This document shows, in pieces, positions 22,413-33,329 of a DNA stretch of 64,000 nucleotides. Source of the stretch: Reticulitermes speratus. Its lineage: Eukaryota; Arthropoda; Insecta; Blattodea; Rhinotermitidae. The notes under the pieces are model-generated. The model had not been told where the DNA came from. It worked only from the letters and a program-made list of their open reading frames with translations, and ran no database searches. The stretch covers positions 2,170,001-2,234,000 of the forward strand of contig JAJKFL010000026.1 of the NCBI GenBank assembly GCA_021186555.1. The letters run 5' to 3'. Within the stretch, counting starts at the first letter, position 1. The number at the start of each line of letters is the position of its first letter. The position numbers and the translations under genes are program-made.

Positions 22413-22476
22413 TTACCCAAAGAAAACCCACTTTTACCCAATTTTGGGTAATTTACCTAGGTTTGGGAATCACTGA
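22413..22476 (-). mobile_element. hAT-type MITE end
   Basis: On the minus strand it starts CAGTGATTCCCAAACCTAGG, a typical hAT terminal sequence (CAGTGRTTCCCAAAC). It continues with repeated TTACCC and TTGGGTAA motifs. I could not find the opposite end or a target-site duplication. Confidence 0.5.
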
Positions 22477-22551
22477 TGTAAACGCTATACCAGGGGAAGT
22501 TTCTTCCTATCAGAGCACTCGTGTTAAAGAAGCACAAAGTACAATGAAGAG

Positions 22552-23209
22552 GAACACACAGAACACAAAGTGAACACACAGAACACAAAGTGAACACACA
22601 GAACATAAAGTGAACACACAGAACACAAAGTGAACACACAGAACATAAAGTGAAACACAGAACACAAAGTGAACACACAGAACACAAAGTGAACACACAG
22701 AACATAAAGTGAACACACAGAACACAAAGTGAACACACAGAACACAAAGTGAACACACAGAACATAAAGTGAACACACAGAACATAAAGTGAACACACAG
22801 AACACAAAGTGAACACAGAACACAAAGTGAACACACAGAACACAAAGTGAGCACACAGAACACAAAGTGAACACACAGAACACAAAATGAACACACAGAA
22901 CACAAAGTGAACACACAGAACACAAAGTGAACACACAGAACACAAAGTGAACACACAGAACACAAAGTGAGCACACAGAACACAAAGTGAACACACAGAA
23001 CACAAAGTGAACACACAGAACACAAAGTGAACACACAGAACACAAAGTGAACACACAGAACACAAAGAGAACACACAGAACACAAAGTGAACACACAGAA
23101 CACAAAGTGAACACACAGAACACAAAGTGAACACACAGAACACAAAGTGAACACACAGAACACAAAGTGAACACACAGAACACAAAGTGAACACACAGAA
23201 CACAAAGTG
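22552..23209. repeat. 20-bp minisatellite, about 33 units
   Basis: The unit is GAACACACAGAACACAAAGT. Variants include AACATAAAGT, a GCACACAG start and 18-bp copies. Minus-strand frames of 234-257 codons in all three phases, rich in Cys, Val, Phe and Leu, are the repeat itself. Confidence 0.95.
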
Positions 23210-23289
23210 TACAAACTGAAAACATGTCATTGTTTTGTTCTGCAGAACGCAACAGCTTCAGCAGTCTTTGATTATAAGACAACGAATGG

Positions 23290-23738
23290 AGTACATCGAC
23301 TGGAAACGGAAAACTAACTCCACGAATGAGAGTACTCTAGCAGCTGATAGTTCCTCAGCTAGTCACGACATTCTACATCATCAACGTGTTCACACCACCA
23401 CGAGACTTCTTACTATCCAGACCCAGACGAATCCAGCCTACGGCCCCCCAATCCTATTTCTTCAAGTTTAATTTTAATACCAATCTGCCATTTACGTCTA
23501 GGTCTTCCTAGTGGTCTCTTTCCTTCGGGTTTCCCCAACAAAACCCAGTATGCATTTCTCTTTTCCCCAATACGTGTCATATGCCCCATATATCTCATCC
23601 TCCTTGACTTAATAACCCGTATAACATTTGGTGTAGAATACAGATCATAAAGCTCCTCGTTATGAAATTTTCTCCGTTCTCCTGTCACTTCCACTTAGGC
23701 CTAAATGCCTTCTTCAGCACCGAAAACAAAAACTTTCT
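23290..23738 (-). pseudogene. Non-LTR retrotransposon ORF2 C-terminal fragment
   Basis: The minus strand encodes the end of an endonuclease/reverse transcriptase polyprotein. Residues read [38 protein letters not shown] and [12 protein letters not shown]. Such C-termini follow the RT domain in insect non-LTR elements. Upstream, near 23700-23738, FLFSVLKKAF lies in another phase, so there is a frameshift near 23695. After a second shift near 23440 the frame WIRLGLDSKKSRGGVNTLMM ends at a stop. A tail with GGAACTATCAGCTGCTAG and GGAGTTAGTT follows. No catalytic RT motif is present, so this is a dead 5'-truncated copy. Confidence 0.8.
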
Positions 23739-24139
23739 CATAAAATTACTTTCTATAATTTACCTCCAACAGCAAGTAGGTCACATGTTACATATTTCGG
23801 CTGTCCAAATTGTAATACACACTTTCCCTTACACGTTTCAAAACCACAGGCAACGCCTCTAATGTTTACTGTGTACAAATATTTATGCTTCGAACAATGA
23901 ATCCCCCAAAAAGCGGAGACAAAACCATAAAGAACTGTGGTGACAAAATGGCAACGGCAATATATGGCGAAACGATGAAAGCGCTTGTGTCGAAATTCTG
24001 AACTACAAACAGACTAAAGCAGTAAAACCCTACAAACAATCACACTACACTCTTTCTTACACGCTCACAAGGGCACTGCAGAGATGTTAGTTTGACACGC
24101 AACCAGACTACATGCTACTGTCAGATATGACTGTGTACA
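23739..24139. other. Unassigned interval
   Basis: Non-repetitive and AT-rich; no gene or element recognised. Confidence 0.5.
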
Positions 24140-24420
24140 ATGGTTGAGGCTCTGCGCTACAAGACGGAAGGTCGCGGGTTCGATTCCAGTGTCATTGGAA
24201 TTTTTCATTGACATAATCCTTTCGGTCGCACTATGGCTCTGGGGTCGACTCAGCCTCTAACAGAAATGAGTACCAGGAGTATTTCCTGGGGGGTAAAGGC
24301 GGTCGGTGCGTAGGGCTGACAAACGTACCACCTTCATGTGCCGATTGTCTAGAAATTCTGGGAGCCTCAACCTCCTGGAACACTAAGGGCCTGTCCTGAC
24401 CTGTAATGGGATTGCTGTAC
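24140..24420 (+). mobile_element. SINE-B, copy lacking the first bases of the head
   Basis: It starts inside the A box (TGGTTGAGGC), keeps the B box GGGTTCGATTCC, and has the SINE-B body: CATTGACATAATCCTTTCGG, CTATGGCTCTGGGGTCGACT, AGCCTCTAACAGAAATGAGT, TTTCCTGGGGGGTAAAGGCG. It ends at TAATGGGATTGCTGTAC. Full copies are at 38845 (-) and 40006 (+). Confidence 0.85.
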
Positions 24421-24600
24421 AGCACAATGCAATAGGCAACAAGCACAACATGCAGAAATTTGTGGCACAATACAAAATACTTAAGCGTGGATTAAAAAAT
24501 GATTTAATGCAGCAATTCCGGTGTAGCTCCGACATTCTGCAGCGCCGTCCCAGATCTAAGACGCACAGTAAATGCTTCTAACGACACTGATGACTATGAT

Positions 24601-25115
24601 TTTCCTCCCTGCACAGGGGGCATTTTCCCCATTGTCTTCTCTCTGCACAGGGGGCATTTTTCCCATTGTCTTCCTCGCTTCATAGGGACATTTTCCCCAT
24701 TCTCTTGCTCCCTGCACAGGGGGCATATTTTCCATTCTCTTCTTCCATGCACAAGGGGCATCTTTCCCATTCTCTTCTTCCATGCACAGGGGGCATCTTT
24801 CCCATTCTCTTCCTCCCTGCACAGGGGGCATCTTTCCCATTCTCTTCTTCCATGCACAGGGGGCATCTTTCCCATTCTCTTCCTCCCTGCACAGGGGGCA
24901 TCTTTCCCATTCTCTTCCTCCCTGCACAGGGGGCATCTTTCCCATTCTCTTCTTCCATGCACAGGGGGCATATTTCCCATTCTCTTCTTCCCTGTACAGG
25001 GGGCATATTTCCCATTCTCTTCCTCCCTGCACAGGGGGCATCTTTCCCATTCTCTTCCTCCCTGCACAGGGGGCATCTTTCCCATTCTCTTCCTCCCTGT
25101 ACAGGGGCATCTTCC
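24601..25115. repeat. 35-bp minisatellite, about 14.6 units
   Basis: The unit contains CTGCACAGGGGGCATCTTTC and CCATTCTCTTCCTC. Edge units at 24600-24720 and the last unit differ most. Frames of 111-188 codons on both strands come from the stop-free unit and are not genes. Confidence 0.95.
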
Positions 25116-25658
25116 CATTTCCACCCTCCTCTTCAGGCCCATCAATTTGTAAGTTACCACTCTAAACCATTTACAGTGTAGCAGGATGGAAGACCCACCC
25201 GAGCACCACTCTGTCTGACATACAGCTCACACGGAGTGTCTTAAGATCGAATACGGGCCTCCAAAGTGACAGTCCGCGACTCAGCTGTGAGCTATGCATG
25301 ATGTAGCAATATTTGAACTGGAGCAGTGAAACATCGAACAGCGTGAAAGTTATTATAATGAACGAAACGCACGCAGACGAAACCACAGCCTCATTGTTAG
25401 ACGTAATAAAATGAAGAACAAAAGGACTGCCAGGTGTGCAGTGTCTAATTACGTGTGGCCCGGTTAGCTGCTTGTTCACTGAACAAGGGACTGGCTGATC
25501 GAAAGACAGAGACAGTACATTCGTACAAATTGATGCATTCTTTGTAACTGAGGTTCAGCCCAGCAAATGATACGCCATTACAGTGCGTTCAAAAACATTC
25601 GTACTAGTTTCAAATTATTCTTCACACATGAAGATGGATAACACTTTTTACCTGAGTG
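25116..25658. other. Unassigned interval
   Basis: Non-repetitive. A 102-codon minus-strand frame (25171-25479) has no recognisable domain, signal peptide or repeat, and I do not call it. Confidence 0.5.
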
Positions 25659-25856
25659 AGACCTGAGGGAAGGAGACCACCTGGAAGATCCAGGCGTAGA
25701 TGGGAGGATAATATTAAAATGGATCTTCAAGAAGTGGGATAGGGGGGCATGGACTGGATTGATATGGCTCAGGATGGGGACAGGTGGTGGGCTGTTGTGA
25801 GTGCGGTGATGAACCTTCGGGTTCCATAAAACGCAGGAATTAGTTAGTTATTATAA
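25659..25856 (+). pseudogene. Non-LTR retrotransposon ORF2 C-terminal fragment
   Basis: The plus strand reads [20 protein letters not shown], then MDLQEVG, a TAG at 25740-25742 where related copies have Trp, then [20 protein letters not shown] and VMNLRVP with stop TAA at 25827-25829. The family C-terminus is otherwise collinear. One nonsense change and a Trp for Arg mark it as dead. The tail contains GGAATTAGTTAGTTATT. About 57 codons remain of a protein normally near a thousand residues. Confidence 0.8.
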
Positions 25857-25931
25857 AATTCATTCTTCAAAATGTTAATTAAAGTCGCTACATAATCCAA
25901 TATTTATTGTGATTTACTGTTCGAAGCGCAA

Positions 25932-26104
25932 GCCGGGGTAGCTCAGTCAGTACAGCGACTAGCCTATGGCCTCGATGTCAAAGGCACCTGGGTTCGCTTC
26001 TCGGCAGGGACAAGATATTTGTCTATTCTCCAAATCGCAGACCGGTTATGGGCCCATCTAGCTTCTTATTTGATGGGTAGAGGGGCACTTACTGAAGAGT
26101 TACC
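25932..26104 (+). mobile_element. tRNA-like SINE head leading into the 32-bp array
   Basis: GGGGTAGCTCAGTCAGTACAG is an A-box region and GGGTTCGCTTCTCGG a slightly mutated B box. The following AAGATATTTGTCTATTCTCC resembles the SINE-C-like copy at 58617. From 26105 the sequence becomes the 32-bp array, which has SINE-A body sequence, so the element may be chimeric or two nested SINEs. Confidence 0.6.
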
Positions 26105-27297
26105 GGGTTTTGTGGTTGACAGAGTGGCACTGGAACAGGTTTTGTGGTTGACAGAGTGGCACTGGAACAGGTTTTGTGGTTGACAGAGTGGCACTGGAAC
26201 AGGTTTTGTGGTTGACAGAGTGCACTGGAACAGTTTGTGGTTGACAGAGGGCACTGGAACAGGTTTTGTGGGTGACAGGGGCACTGAAAGGTTTGTGGTT
26301 GACAGAGTGCACTGGAACAGGGTTTTGTGGTTGACAGAGTGGCACTGGAACAGGTTTTGTGGTTGACAGAGTGGCACTGGAACAGGTTTTGTGGTTGACA
26401 GAGTGGACGACATGGTGAATGCATGGATTTTGTGTTTGACAGAGTGAACACTGGAACAGGTTTTGTGTTTGACAGAGTGGCACTGGAACAGGTATTTGTG
26501 GTTGACAGAGTGGCACTGGAACAGGTTTTGTGGTTGACAGAGTGGCACTGGAACAGGTATTGTGGTTGACAGAGTGACACTGGAACAGGTTTTGTGTTTG
26601 ACAGAGTGGCACTGGAACAGGTTTTGTGGTGACAGAGTGGCACTGGAACAGGTTTTGTGGTTGACAGAGTGGCACTGGAACAGGTTTTGTGGTTGACAGA
26701 GTGGCACTGGAACAGGTATTGTGGTTGACAGAGTGACACTGGAACAGGTTTTGTGTTTGACAGAGTGGCACTGGAACAGGTATTGTGGTTGACAGAGTGA
26801 CACTGGAACAGGTTTTGTGTTTGACAGAGTGGCACTGGAACAGGTTTTGTGGTTGACAGAGTGGCACTGGAACAGGTATTGTGGTTGACAGAGTGGCACT
26901 GGAACAGGTTTTGTGGTTGACAGAGTGGCACTGGAACAGGTATTGTGGTTGACAGAGTGACACTGGAACAGGTTTTGTGTTTGACAGAGTGGCACTGGAA
27001 CAGGTTTTGTGGTTGACAGAGTGGCACACTGGAACAGGTTTTGTGGTTGACAGAGTGGCACTGGAACAGGTTTTGTGGTTGACAGAGTGGCACTGGAACA
27101 GGTATTGTGGTTGACAGAGTGACACTGGAACAGGTTTTGTGTTTGACAGAGTGGCACTGGAACAGGTATTGTGGTTGACAGAGTGACACTGGAACAGGTT
27201 TTGTGTTTGACAGAGTGGCACTGGAACAGGTTTTGTGGTTGACAGAGTGGCACTGGAACAGGTTTTGTGTTTGACAGAGTGGCACTGGAACAGGTTT
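26105..27297 (+). repeat. 32-bp minisatellite, about 37 units, expanded SINE-A body
   Basis: The unit contains TTTGTGGTTGACAGAGTGGC and ACTGGAACAGGT. It matches a single segment of SINE-A at 63735-63766 (TTTGTGGTGGACAAAGTGGC, ACTGGGACAGGT), also present once at 4183 and 63049. Variants alternate: TTGTGTTTG versus TTGTGGTTG, CAGGTATTG versus CAGGTTTTG, GAGTGACAC versus GAGTGGCAC, and they recur in the same order, suggesting multi-unit duplications. The region 26220-26460 is indel-rich. Minus-strand frames of 373-422 codons are read-through. Confidence 0.93.
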
Positions 27298-27345
27298 CAA
27301 TCGAAGTAATTCGGTTTTCCTCTGTCAGTACCATTCCCTCAATGC
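27298..27345 (+). mobile_element. SINE-A 3' segment after the 32-bp array
   Basis: GAAGTAATTCGGTTTTCCTC then TGTCAGTACCATTCC aligns with the SINE-A sequence that follows the repeat seed (63774: GATTACTTCGGTTTTCCCCT, GTCAATTTCATTCC). This shows that the array lies inside a SINE-A copy. The terminal TAAGGCTGCGG part is missing. Confidence 0.75.
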
Positions 27346-27444
27346 TCTCTACCCGTCCTCATTTTAAAACTACTATTATCAGAAGGACAAGCGGGAGAAG
27401 CCTATAAACCACAAAACAAAGCAATGCTCTTTCTGATAGCAGGG

Positions 27445-27524
27445 AGTTCTGTCACACTGCTGTCAGTTCTGTCACACTGCTGTCAGTTCTGTCACACTGC
27501 TGTCAGTTCTGTCACACTGCTGTC
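27445..27524. repeat. 20-bp tandem repeat, four perfect units
   Basis: AGTTCTGTCACACTGCTGTC is repeated four times without a difference. Confidence 0.95.
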
Positions 27525-27532
27525 CTAATAAC

Positions 27533-27816
27533 AGTGTTTTTAACCGCCGATCCCAGTGGCCGCGCGGTCTAAGGCGTTGGTTTTCGCCCGCTCGCTTACT
27601 GGGATTGTGGGTTCGAATCCCGCCTAGGGCATGTCTGTCTGTTGTGAGTGTTGTGTGTTGTCAGGTAGAGGTCTCTGCGACGGGCTGATCACTCGTAGAG
27701 AGGAGTGCTACCGAGTGTGATGTGTCTCAAATGTGTGATCGTGAAACCTCGACGAAACGAGGAGGCCCAGGCCCATATAGGGCTGTCGAGCTGTAGGAAA
27801 AAAAAGTGTTTTTAAC
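27533..27816 (+). mobile_element. SINE-D insertion with 12-bp target-site duplication
   Basis: The element (27545-27804) is flanked by perfect direct repeats AGTGTTTTTAAC at 27533-27544 and 27805-27816. Its head has CAGTGGCCGCGCGGTCTAAG (A box) and GGGTTCGAATCCCGC (B box) with a longer gap between them. That fits derivation from a class II tRNA (Leu or Ser), an inference from spacing. It ends in an A run before the duplication, typical of LINE-mediated insertion. A second copy lies at 60403 (-). Confidence 0.9.
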
Positions 27817-28694
27817 GACACATAACTGAGACACAACAAACCAAGACCGCTGTGTCAGTTCCCACGTTACAATAAAACTGTCCAGCTGCTGACCATGGTC
27901 ATGGCCACTGGCACAAAACATCGCCACACTGACTGACCGAGCAGCGCTTGGCACTGCACCGGCTTCTCGCACGATCAGAGATCACAACAGCACTTTCTGT
28001 CGACTCGCTCCCTTTCTCAGAGATACCAACAATGAAGACAGTGACAGCCAGAAATTAATAGCACTAATAAGACTAACACAGCGGGTAGTTCGACAGCGAA
28101 GTTGTTGGACGCCCTTCCCCGGCAGTCCGGCAGGACGCTCGTCTCTTAAGTCTGTTTTTACAAGAATCACCTCAAAACTACACGCATAGAACTCTGTAAA
28201 ATGCTAGGTCAGCACTCAACCTCTCCTAGCTGCAGGGTAAAGTGCTGACCACAATAAAATGGCCGCTTTTACGGGCCGGTGACCTCAAGGGTATATGACG
28301 CTACAGTGAAACAGAAGTGTATTGCAGTTTACGGTGATGCTGGGGGCCAGTGAGGTTGCTAAAGAAGGAAGGCGTTGTGCACTGCAGATGTTACGTAAGC
28401 ATTCGTCAACACTGTTTCCCAGTATTATGTTCAGTGCTCTACTGGTCACTGTTTGAACGACTTTCGTGCTGAGGTTCAGAGTGATTTATAATAAGAAAGA
28501 ACAAAGCAGGTACACGCACTTTTGTAGCGTAAATCAGCCTAATTCAGACTAGCCTCACCTGCACAGTAAGACAAATAATCTCATACGCATTTTGAGAGCA
28601 CTGACACACAAACATTTCGCGTAATATTTACAAACGGCTGCCCAACTTAGGCCACACTGCAACACACAAAGTGATCCACCTATTCTTCCGTGAT
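27817..28694. other. Unassigned interval
   Basis: Nearly 900 bp without repeat or recognisable gene. Minus-strand frames of 62-81 codons have no support. Confidence 0.5.
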
Positions 28695-28891
28695 TTCAGG
28701 CTTCCGCCGCGATGTAGATGAGATCTGCGTTCTTCTGGGATATTACGCAGCGTCGAGTTGTAATCCTTAACTGATGTTTCGGGAGAACCTATCGGTCCAA
28801 TCTTCAAGGGACGGGCCCGATATGTTGTCCCGAAACGTCGGTAAAGGAATACCACTCGACGCTGCGTAATATCCCAGAAAAGGGCAGATTT
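28695..28891. mobile_element. Hairpin MITE with long inverted arms
   Basis: The left arm (28721 to about 28763) has TTCTGGGATATTACGCAGCG and TCGAGTTGTAA. The right arm (about 28850-28891) is its inverse (CGACGCTGCGTAATATCCCAG). Inner parts also pair around CGGGAGAACCTATCGG and CCGATATGTTGTCCCGAAAC. The outer left edge has CTTCCGCCGCGATGTAGATG. A second copy is at 48992. No transposase is present. Confidence 0.8.
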
Positions 28892-28926
28892 CACCTGTTC
28901 TTTTTTGGAGCTGATTGCTTTTTTTG

Positions 28927-30700
28927 TCAGTAGTCTAGTACAGACAGTAGTCTAGTACAGACAGTAGTCTAGTACAGACAGTAGTCTAGTACAGACAGTA
29001 GTCTAGTACAGAGAGTAGTCTAGTATAAACAGTAGTCTAGTACAGACAGTAGTCTAGTACAGACAGTAGTCTAGTACAGAGAGTAGTCTAGTACAGACAG
29101 TAGTCTAGTACAGACAGTAGTCTAGTACAGACAGTAGTCTAGTACAGACAGTAGTCTAGTACAGAGAGTAGTCTAGTATAGACAGTAGTCTAGTACAGAC
29201 AGTAGTCTAGTACAGACATTAGTCTAGTATAGACAGTAGTCTAGTATAGACAGTAGTCTAGTAGACAGTAGTCTAGTACAGACAGTAGTCTAGTATAGAC
29301 AGTAGTCTAGTATAGACAGTAGTCTAGTATAGAGAGTAGTCTAGTACAGACAGTAGTCTAGTACAGACAGTAGTCTAGTACAGACAGTAGTCTAGTACAG
29401 ACATTAGTCTAGTATAGACAGTAGTCTAGTATAGACAGTAGTCTAGTAGACAGTAGTCTAGTACAGACAGTAGTCTAGTACAGACATTAATCTAGTATAG
29501 ACAGTAGTCTAGTATAGACAGTAGTCTAGTAGACAGTAGTCTAGTAGACAGTAGTCTAGTACAGACAGTAGTCTAGTATAGACAGTAGTCTAGTACAGAC
29601 AGTAGTCTAGTATAGAGAGTAGTCTAGTACAGACAGTAGTCTAGTACAGACAGTAGTCTAGTACAGACAGTAGTCTAGTACAGACAGTAGTCTAGTACAG
29701 AGAGTAGTCTAGTATAGACAGTAGTCTAGTACAGACAGTAGTCTAGTACAGACAGTAGTCTAGTACAGAGAGTAGTCTAGTACAGACAGTAGTCTAGTAC
29801 AGACAGTAGTCTAGTACAGACAGTAGTCTAGTACAGACAGTAGTCTAGTACAGAGAGTAGTCTAGTATAGACAGTAGTCTAGTACAGACAGTAGTCTAGT
29901 ACAGACATTAGTCTAGTATAGACAGTAGTCTAGTATAGACAGTAGTCTAGTATAGACAGTAGTCTAGTAGACAGTAGTCTAGTACAGACAGTAGTCTAGT
30001 ATAGACAGTAGTCTAGTATAGACAGTAGTCTAGTATAGAGAGTAGTCTAGTACAGACAGTAGTCTAGTACAGACAGTAGTCTAGTACAGACATTAGTCTA
30101 GTATAGACAGTAGTCTAGTACAGACAGTAGTCTAGTAGACAGTAGTCTAGTACAGACAGTAGTCTAGTACAGACATTAGTCTAGTATAGACAGTAGTCTA
30201 GTATAGACAGTAGTCTAGTAGACAGTAGTCTAGTAGACAGTAGTCTAGTACAGACAGTAGTCTAGTATAGACAGTAGTCTAGTACAGACAGTAGTCTAGT
30301 ATAGAGAGTAGTCTAGTACAGACAGTAGTCTAGTACAGACAGTAGTCTAGTACAGACAGTAGTCTAGTACAGACAGTAGTCTAGTACAGACAGCAGTCTA
30401 GTACAGACAGCAGTCTAGTATAGACAGTAGTCTAGTACAGACAGTAGTCTAGTATAGAGAGTAGTCTAGTACAGACAGTAGTCTAGTACAGACAGTAGTC
30501 TAGTACAGACAGTAGTCTAGTACAGACAGTAGTCTAGTACAGACAGTAGTCTAGTACAGACAGTAGTCTAGTACAGACAGTAGTCTAGTACAGACAGTAG
30601 TCTAGTACAGACAGTAGTCTAGTATAGACAGTAGTCTAGTACAGACAGTAGTCTAGTACAGACAGTAGTCTAGTACAGACAGTAGTCTAGTACAGACAGC
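28927..30700. repeat. 17-bp minisatellite with CTAG core, about 104 units
   Basis: The unit is GTAGTCTAGTACAGACA. Variants have TATAGACA, CAGAGA, ACATTA, CAGCA or a 14-bp form (GTAGTCTAGTAGAC). Variant order repeats at an offset of about 690-697 bp: 14-bp forms at 29271 and 29968, and a double 14-bp form near 29530 and 30219. GTCT and AGAC within the unit form a four-base inverted repeat. Confidence 0.95.
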
Positions 30701-30882
30701 CCAAAACGCTGAACACGGAATAAAATCCAAATTATAAAGAAATAAAATGTACTCAGTTTAAAACAAAAAAGAAACATTCGGACAAATTATTTAACTCGAA
30801 CCCAAAACTCCAGTGCAACATTTGACATCGCTTTAGCAGTCCTGACTGTCGCAAATACTGGCAAGAATACGCAGTAACTGAC

Positions 30883-31195
30883 TATGGAGAACAGTCCTTC
30901 AGAAGCTGATAGTTCCTACGCCATTCAAGAATTCTCCATACCTTATGGATACAGAAGGTTCATTACCGTGTTCACAACAGCTCGCCACTTGTTCCTTTCC
31001 TGAACAAGATTAATCCAGTTGAAGACCTCCCATCTTATTTAAGATCCATTTCAATAGTATACACCTATCTATGCCTAGGTCTTCAAAGTAGTCCCTTTAC
31101 ATCAGATTTATACACCAAAACCCTGTATTTCCCTTCTACATGCCCAGCCCATTCCATTCTCGAGGCGTTAATCCGCATAATACAGAGTAGCACGC
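30883..31195 (-). pseudogene. Non-LTR retrotransposon ORF2 C-terminal fragment, heavily decayed
   Basis: The minus strand shows RINASRMEWAGHVEGKYRVL, then several stops and shifts, then WEVFNWINLVQERNKWRAVV and NTVMNLLYP before a TAA at 30943-30945. The tail has GAGAATTCTTGAATGGCGTAG and AACTATCAGCTTC, matching the fragment at 20-110. It belongs to the same family as 23290 and 40490 but has more lesions, so it is older. Confidence 0.75.
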
Positions 31196-31827
31196 AGCAA
31201 ATGTAGCTACACGTGTACTTAGGCGTGTCCTATCAGATCTGAGACAAGAAACAGGAAAACTGTGACACCGTGTGGACAGTGAACGCAAAGGTTTCGAAGG
31301 CACATACTGCCTCCATCACCAAACCTCAGAAAAAATATATTAACACGTATTTCACTAATAATACTGTAAACGTTTGAAAATTAGGTGAAGATCTTTTAAC
31401 CCTGTTCCTGCCACCCCCTTTTCTTGCGCGGCTTACATTTTCACACTGAAGATGGAGGCACCAGATTCTTCCGAAACATTCGTACAAATCTATAAAACAC
31501 AAAACCTTACATCTTAGAATACCTTAAATTTTACAGTGCACATTTTATTTAACAAGAACATTGCTACCTGTTTCAATGGACGTTCATTTCAAAATATTAG
31601 AGTTCTGTTTGAACCGCAACGTCTCTAGGAAGCTGTAAATGTCAAGAAAGTCTCATGCTTAGAATTGCATAACTACATGCAACCTGCATTAAGTGCTTAA
31701 CTTGATAGAAAGTGAGATGTTACTGCTGTCAGAATGCTGGTGCTCCCTGTAGTTCGTCTGTGAATGGCACACTATTGGATAATTCTGTGCAGATTACATT
31801 AAAAGACAGTTAACCATATACCGCGCA
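31196..31827. other. Mostly unassigned interval
   Basis: Near 31448-31490, CTGAAGATGGAGGC followed by TTCCGAAACATTCG looks like a single arm of the 12.1-kb hairpin element. The remainder shows nothing recognisable. Confidence 0.45.
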
Positions 31828-32215
31828 TAACACACTCACGTACGACAGTATAACAACCGTCAGTTAATACTATACGTTAAACGCTGTTTCTGTACATAAA
31901 CACATAAATAACATCGTCCGTACCGCGCAGTAAACACACTACCTCGTCTCAGTTATACAAACCAGTCAGTTAATGCTGTACAGTGAAATAATCGCTGTTT
32001 GTTCTGAGATCCACACAAAACACATAAATACAGTCCGTACCGCGCAGTAAAACACTCCGTCAGTATACAACAGTCATTAAGTTGTACAGTAAATAATCGC
32101 TGTTTGTTCTGAGATCCACACAAAACACATAAATACAGTGTGCGAGTAAACACACTATAGTAACCACGGACTTTAGAGGGTTAATATATAAACACCCAGC
32201 CCGTACCGCGCAGTA
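31828..32215 (-). mobile_element. 114-bp-satellite element, copy E2, decayed
   Basis: About 3.4 units in inverse orientation. Two are damaged by many small deletions (31828-31930 and 32040-32150). At 32155-32205 the minus strand reads GGTACGGGCTGGGTGTTTAT, ATATTAACCCTCTAAAGTCC, GTGGTTACTATAG. That is a trailer followed at once by the start of a leader with TTAA between, so two copies appear to abut here. Confidence 0.75.
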
Positions 32216-32224
32216 AACACTGCA

Positions 32225-32371
32225 GACAGCATCACTAAGACAGAATTATTAAGACAGCATCACTAAGACAGCATTACTAAGACAGAATTACTAAAACAGA
32301 ATTACTAAGACAGCATCACTAAGACAGCATTACTAAGACAGAATTACTAAGACAGCATCACTAAGACAGCA
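32225..32371. repeat. 14-bp tandem repeat, about 10.5 units
   Basis: Units GACAGCATCACTAA, GACAGCATTACTAA and GACAGAATTACTAA alternate. The array lies directly beside element E2. Confidence 0.9.
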
Positions 32372-33329
32372 AAGAACAATGTTGTGTACAGTGCAAACTA
32401 GGCCAGGGAGCTACATTTAACTAAATGAAACCGTACATGCCTGCAGAATTGGTACATTAGGACTGCTGTCACTTCAGGAGAGCCTGCTAGGGGGCTCGCT
32501 GTCGCCCGTTTTAATAATATTACGAAACGCCACAATGACTTGCACCTTCTTAATCTTCTTAATTCTGACAGCAGGGCCTTAAGATTGCTAAAACCTGCAG
32601 TGTCTTAGCTGACAGACTGCCACTGTGGGGGGGGGGGGGGGGTTGCAGGGTGCAGATTGGTTAAAATGAGGCAGCTTTTGGGTTTGTGGCCTGCACAGTG
32701 TAATGTGTTTGTACACAGGAAAGTGTTTTAGTGTTAATACAGCTCCTTTCCGATACCACGCCAACGAGTCAGCAACCACTAGCCTTCGACGGGATGGTTG
32801 TTACCCTCGGCGATGACTGATGCCGGAGTTAGGCCCACCGGAACTGTTCGTGCGATCAGTATTGGGCGCTGTTACTTCGGTATAGCAGGGTTACATCCAC
32901 AAAGTCCACGTCATTCTGAATGACAACCTTCAGCGCCAGTCTCATAAGCCTTTTGGCCCTCCTACCTCAGTCACGTGATTACAGCTGCTACGTAAACAGA
33001 CCAATACTGGCACCTCCACTGCTCTGACCGCAGAAACACACTGATCTACGCGCACACGACTTCGCGCACTCTCCTGACTTGTGACATCAGCCTAGGCTGG
33101 CTGACGTTACCTGCGCCTGAAGCTGGTGACTTGGTGGAATTATTCCTGCTATAACAAGGTGGAAGCCTTTGATGCAACTCACACTGGTGTTTAATTTTCA
33201 TAATAGAGTTCCGGATCTTCTTATTTTATTTATTTGGACTGTTATTGAGGCAGGTACTTTATGAATTTTGTTGTCATATGCAGAAAATATTAAACATGTT
33301 TTCTTTAAACAATAGCGAGGAAAAGAAGT
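32372..33329. other. Unassigned interval with poly(G) run
   Basis: A run of 16 G lies at 32627-32642. The rest (about 950 bp) holds no repeat or gene I can recognise. Confidence 0.5.

Noticed and set aside
22457..23282. Minus-strand frames of 234-257 codons resembling a Cys-rich membrane protein
   Set aside because: These are read-through of the 20-bp array, with the same pattern in all three phases.
26066..27334. Minus-strand frames of 373-422 codons
   Set aside because: These are read-through of the 32-bp SINE-derived array.
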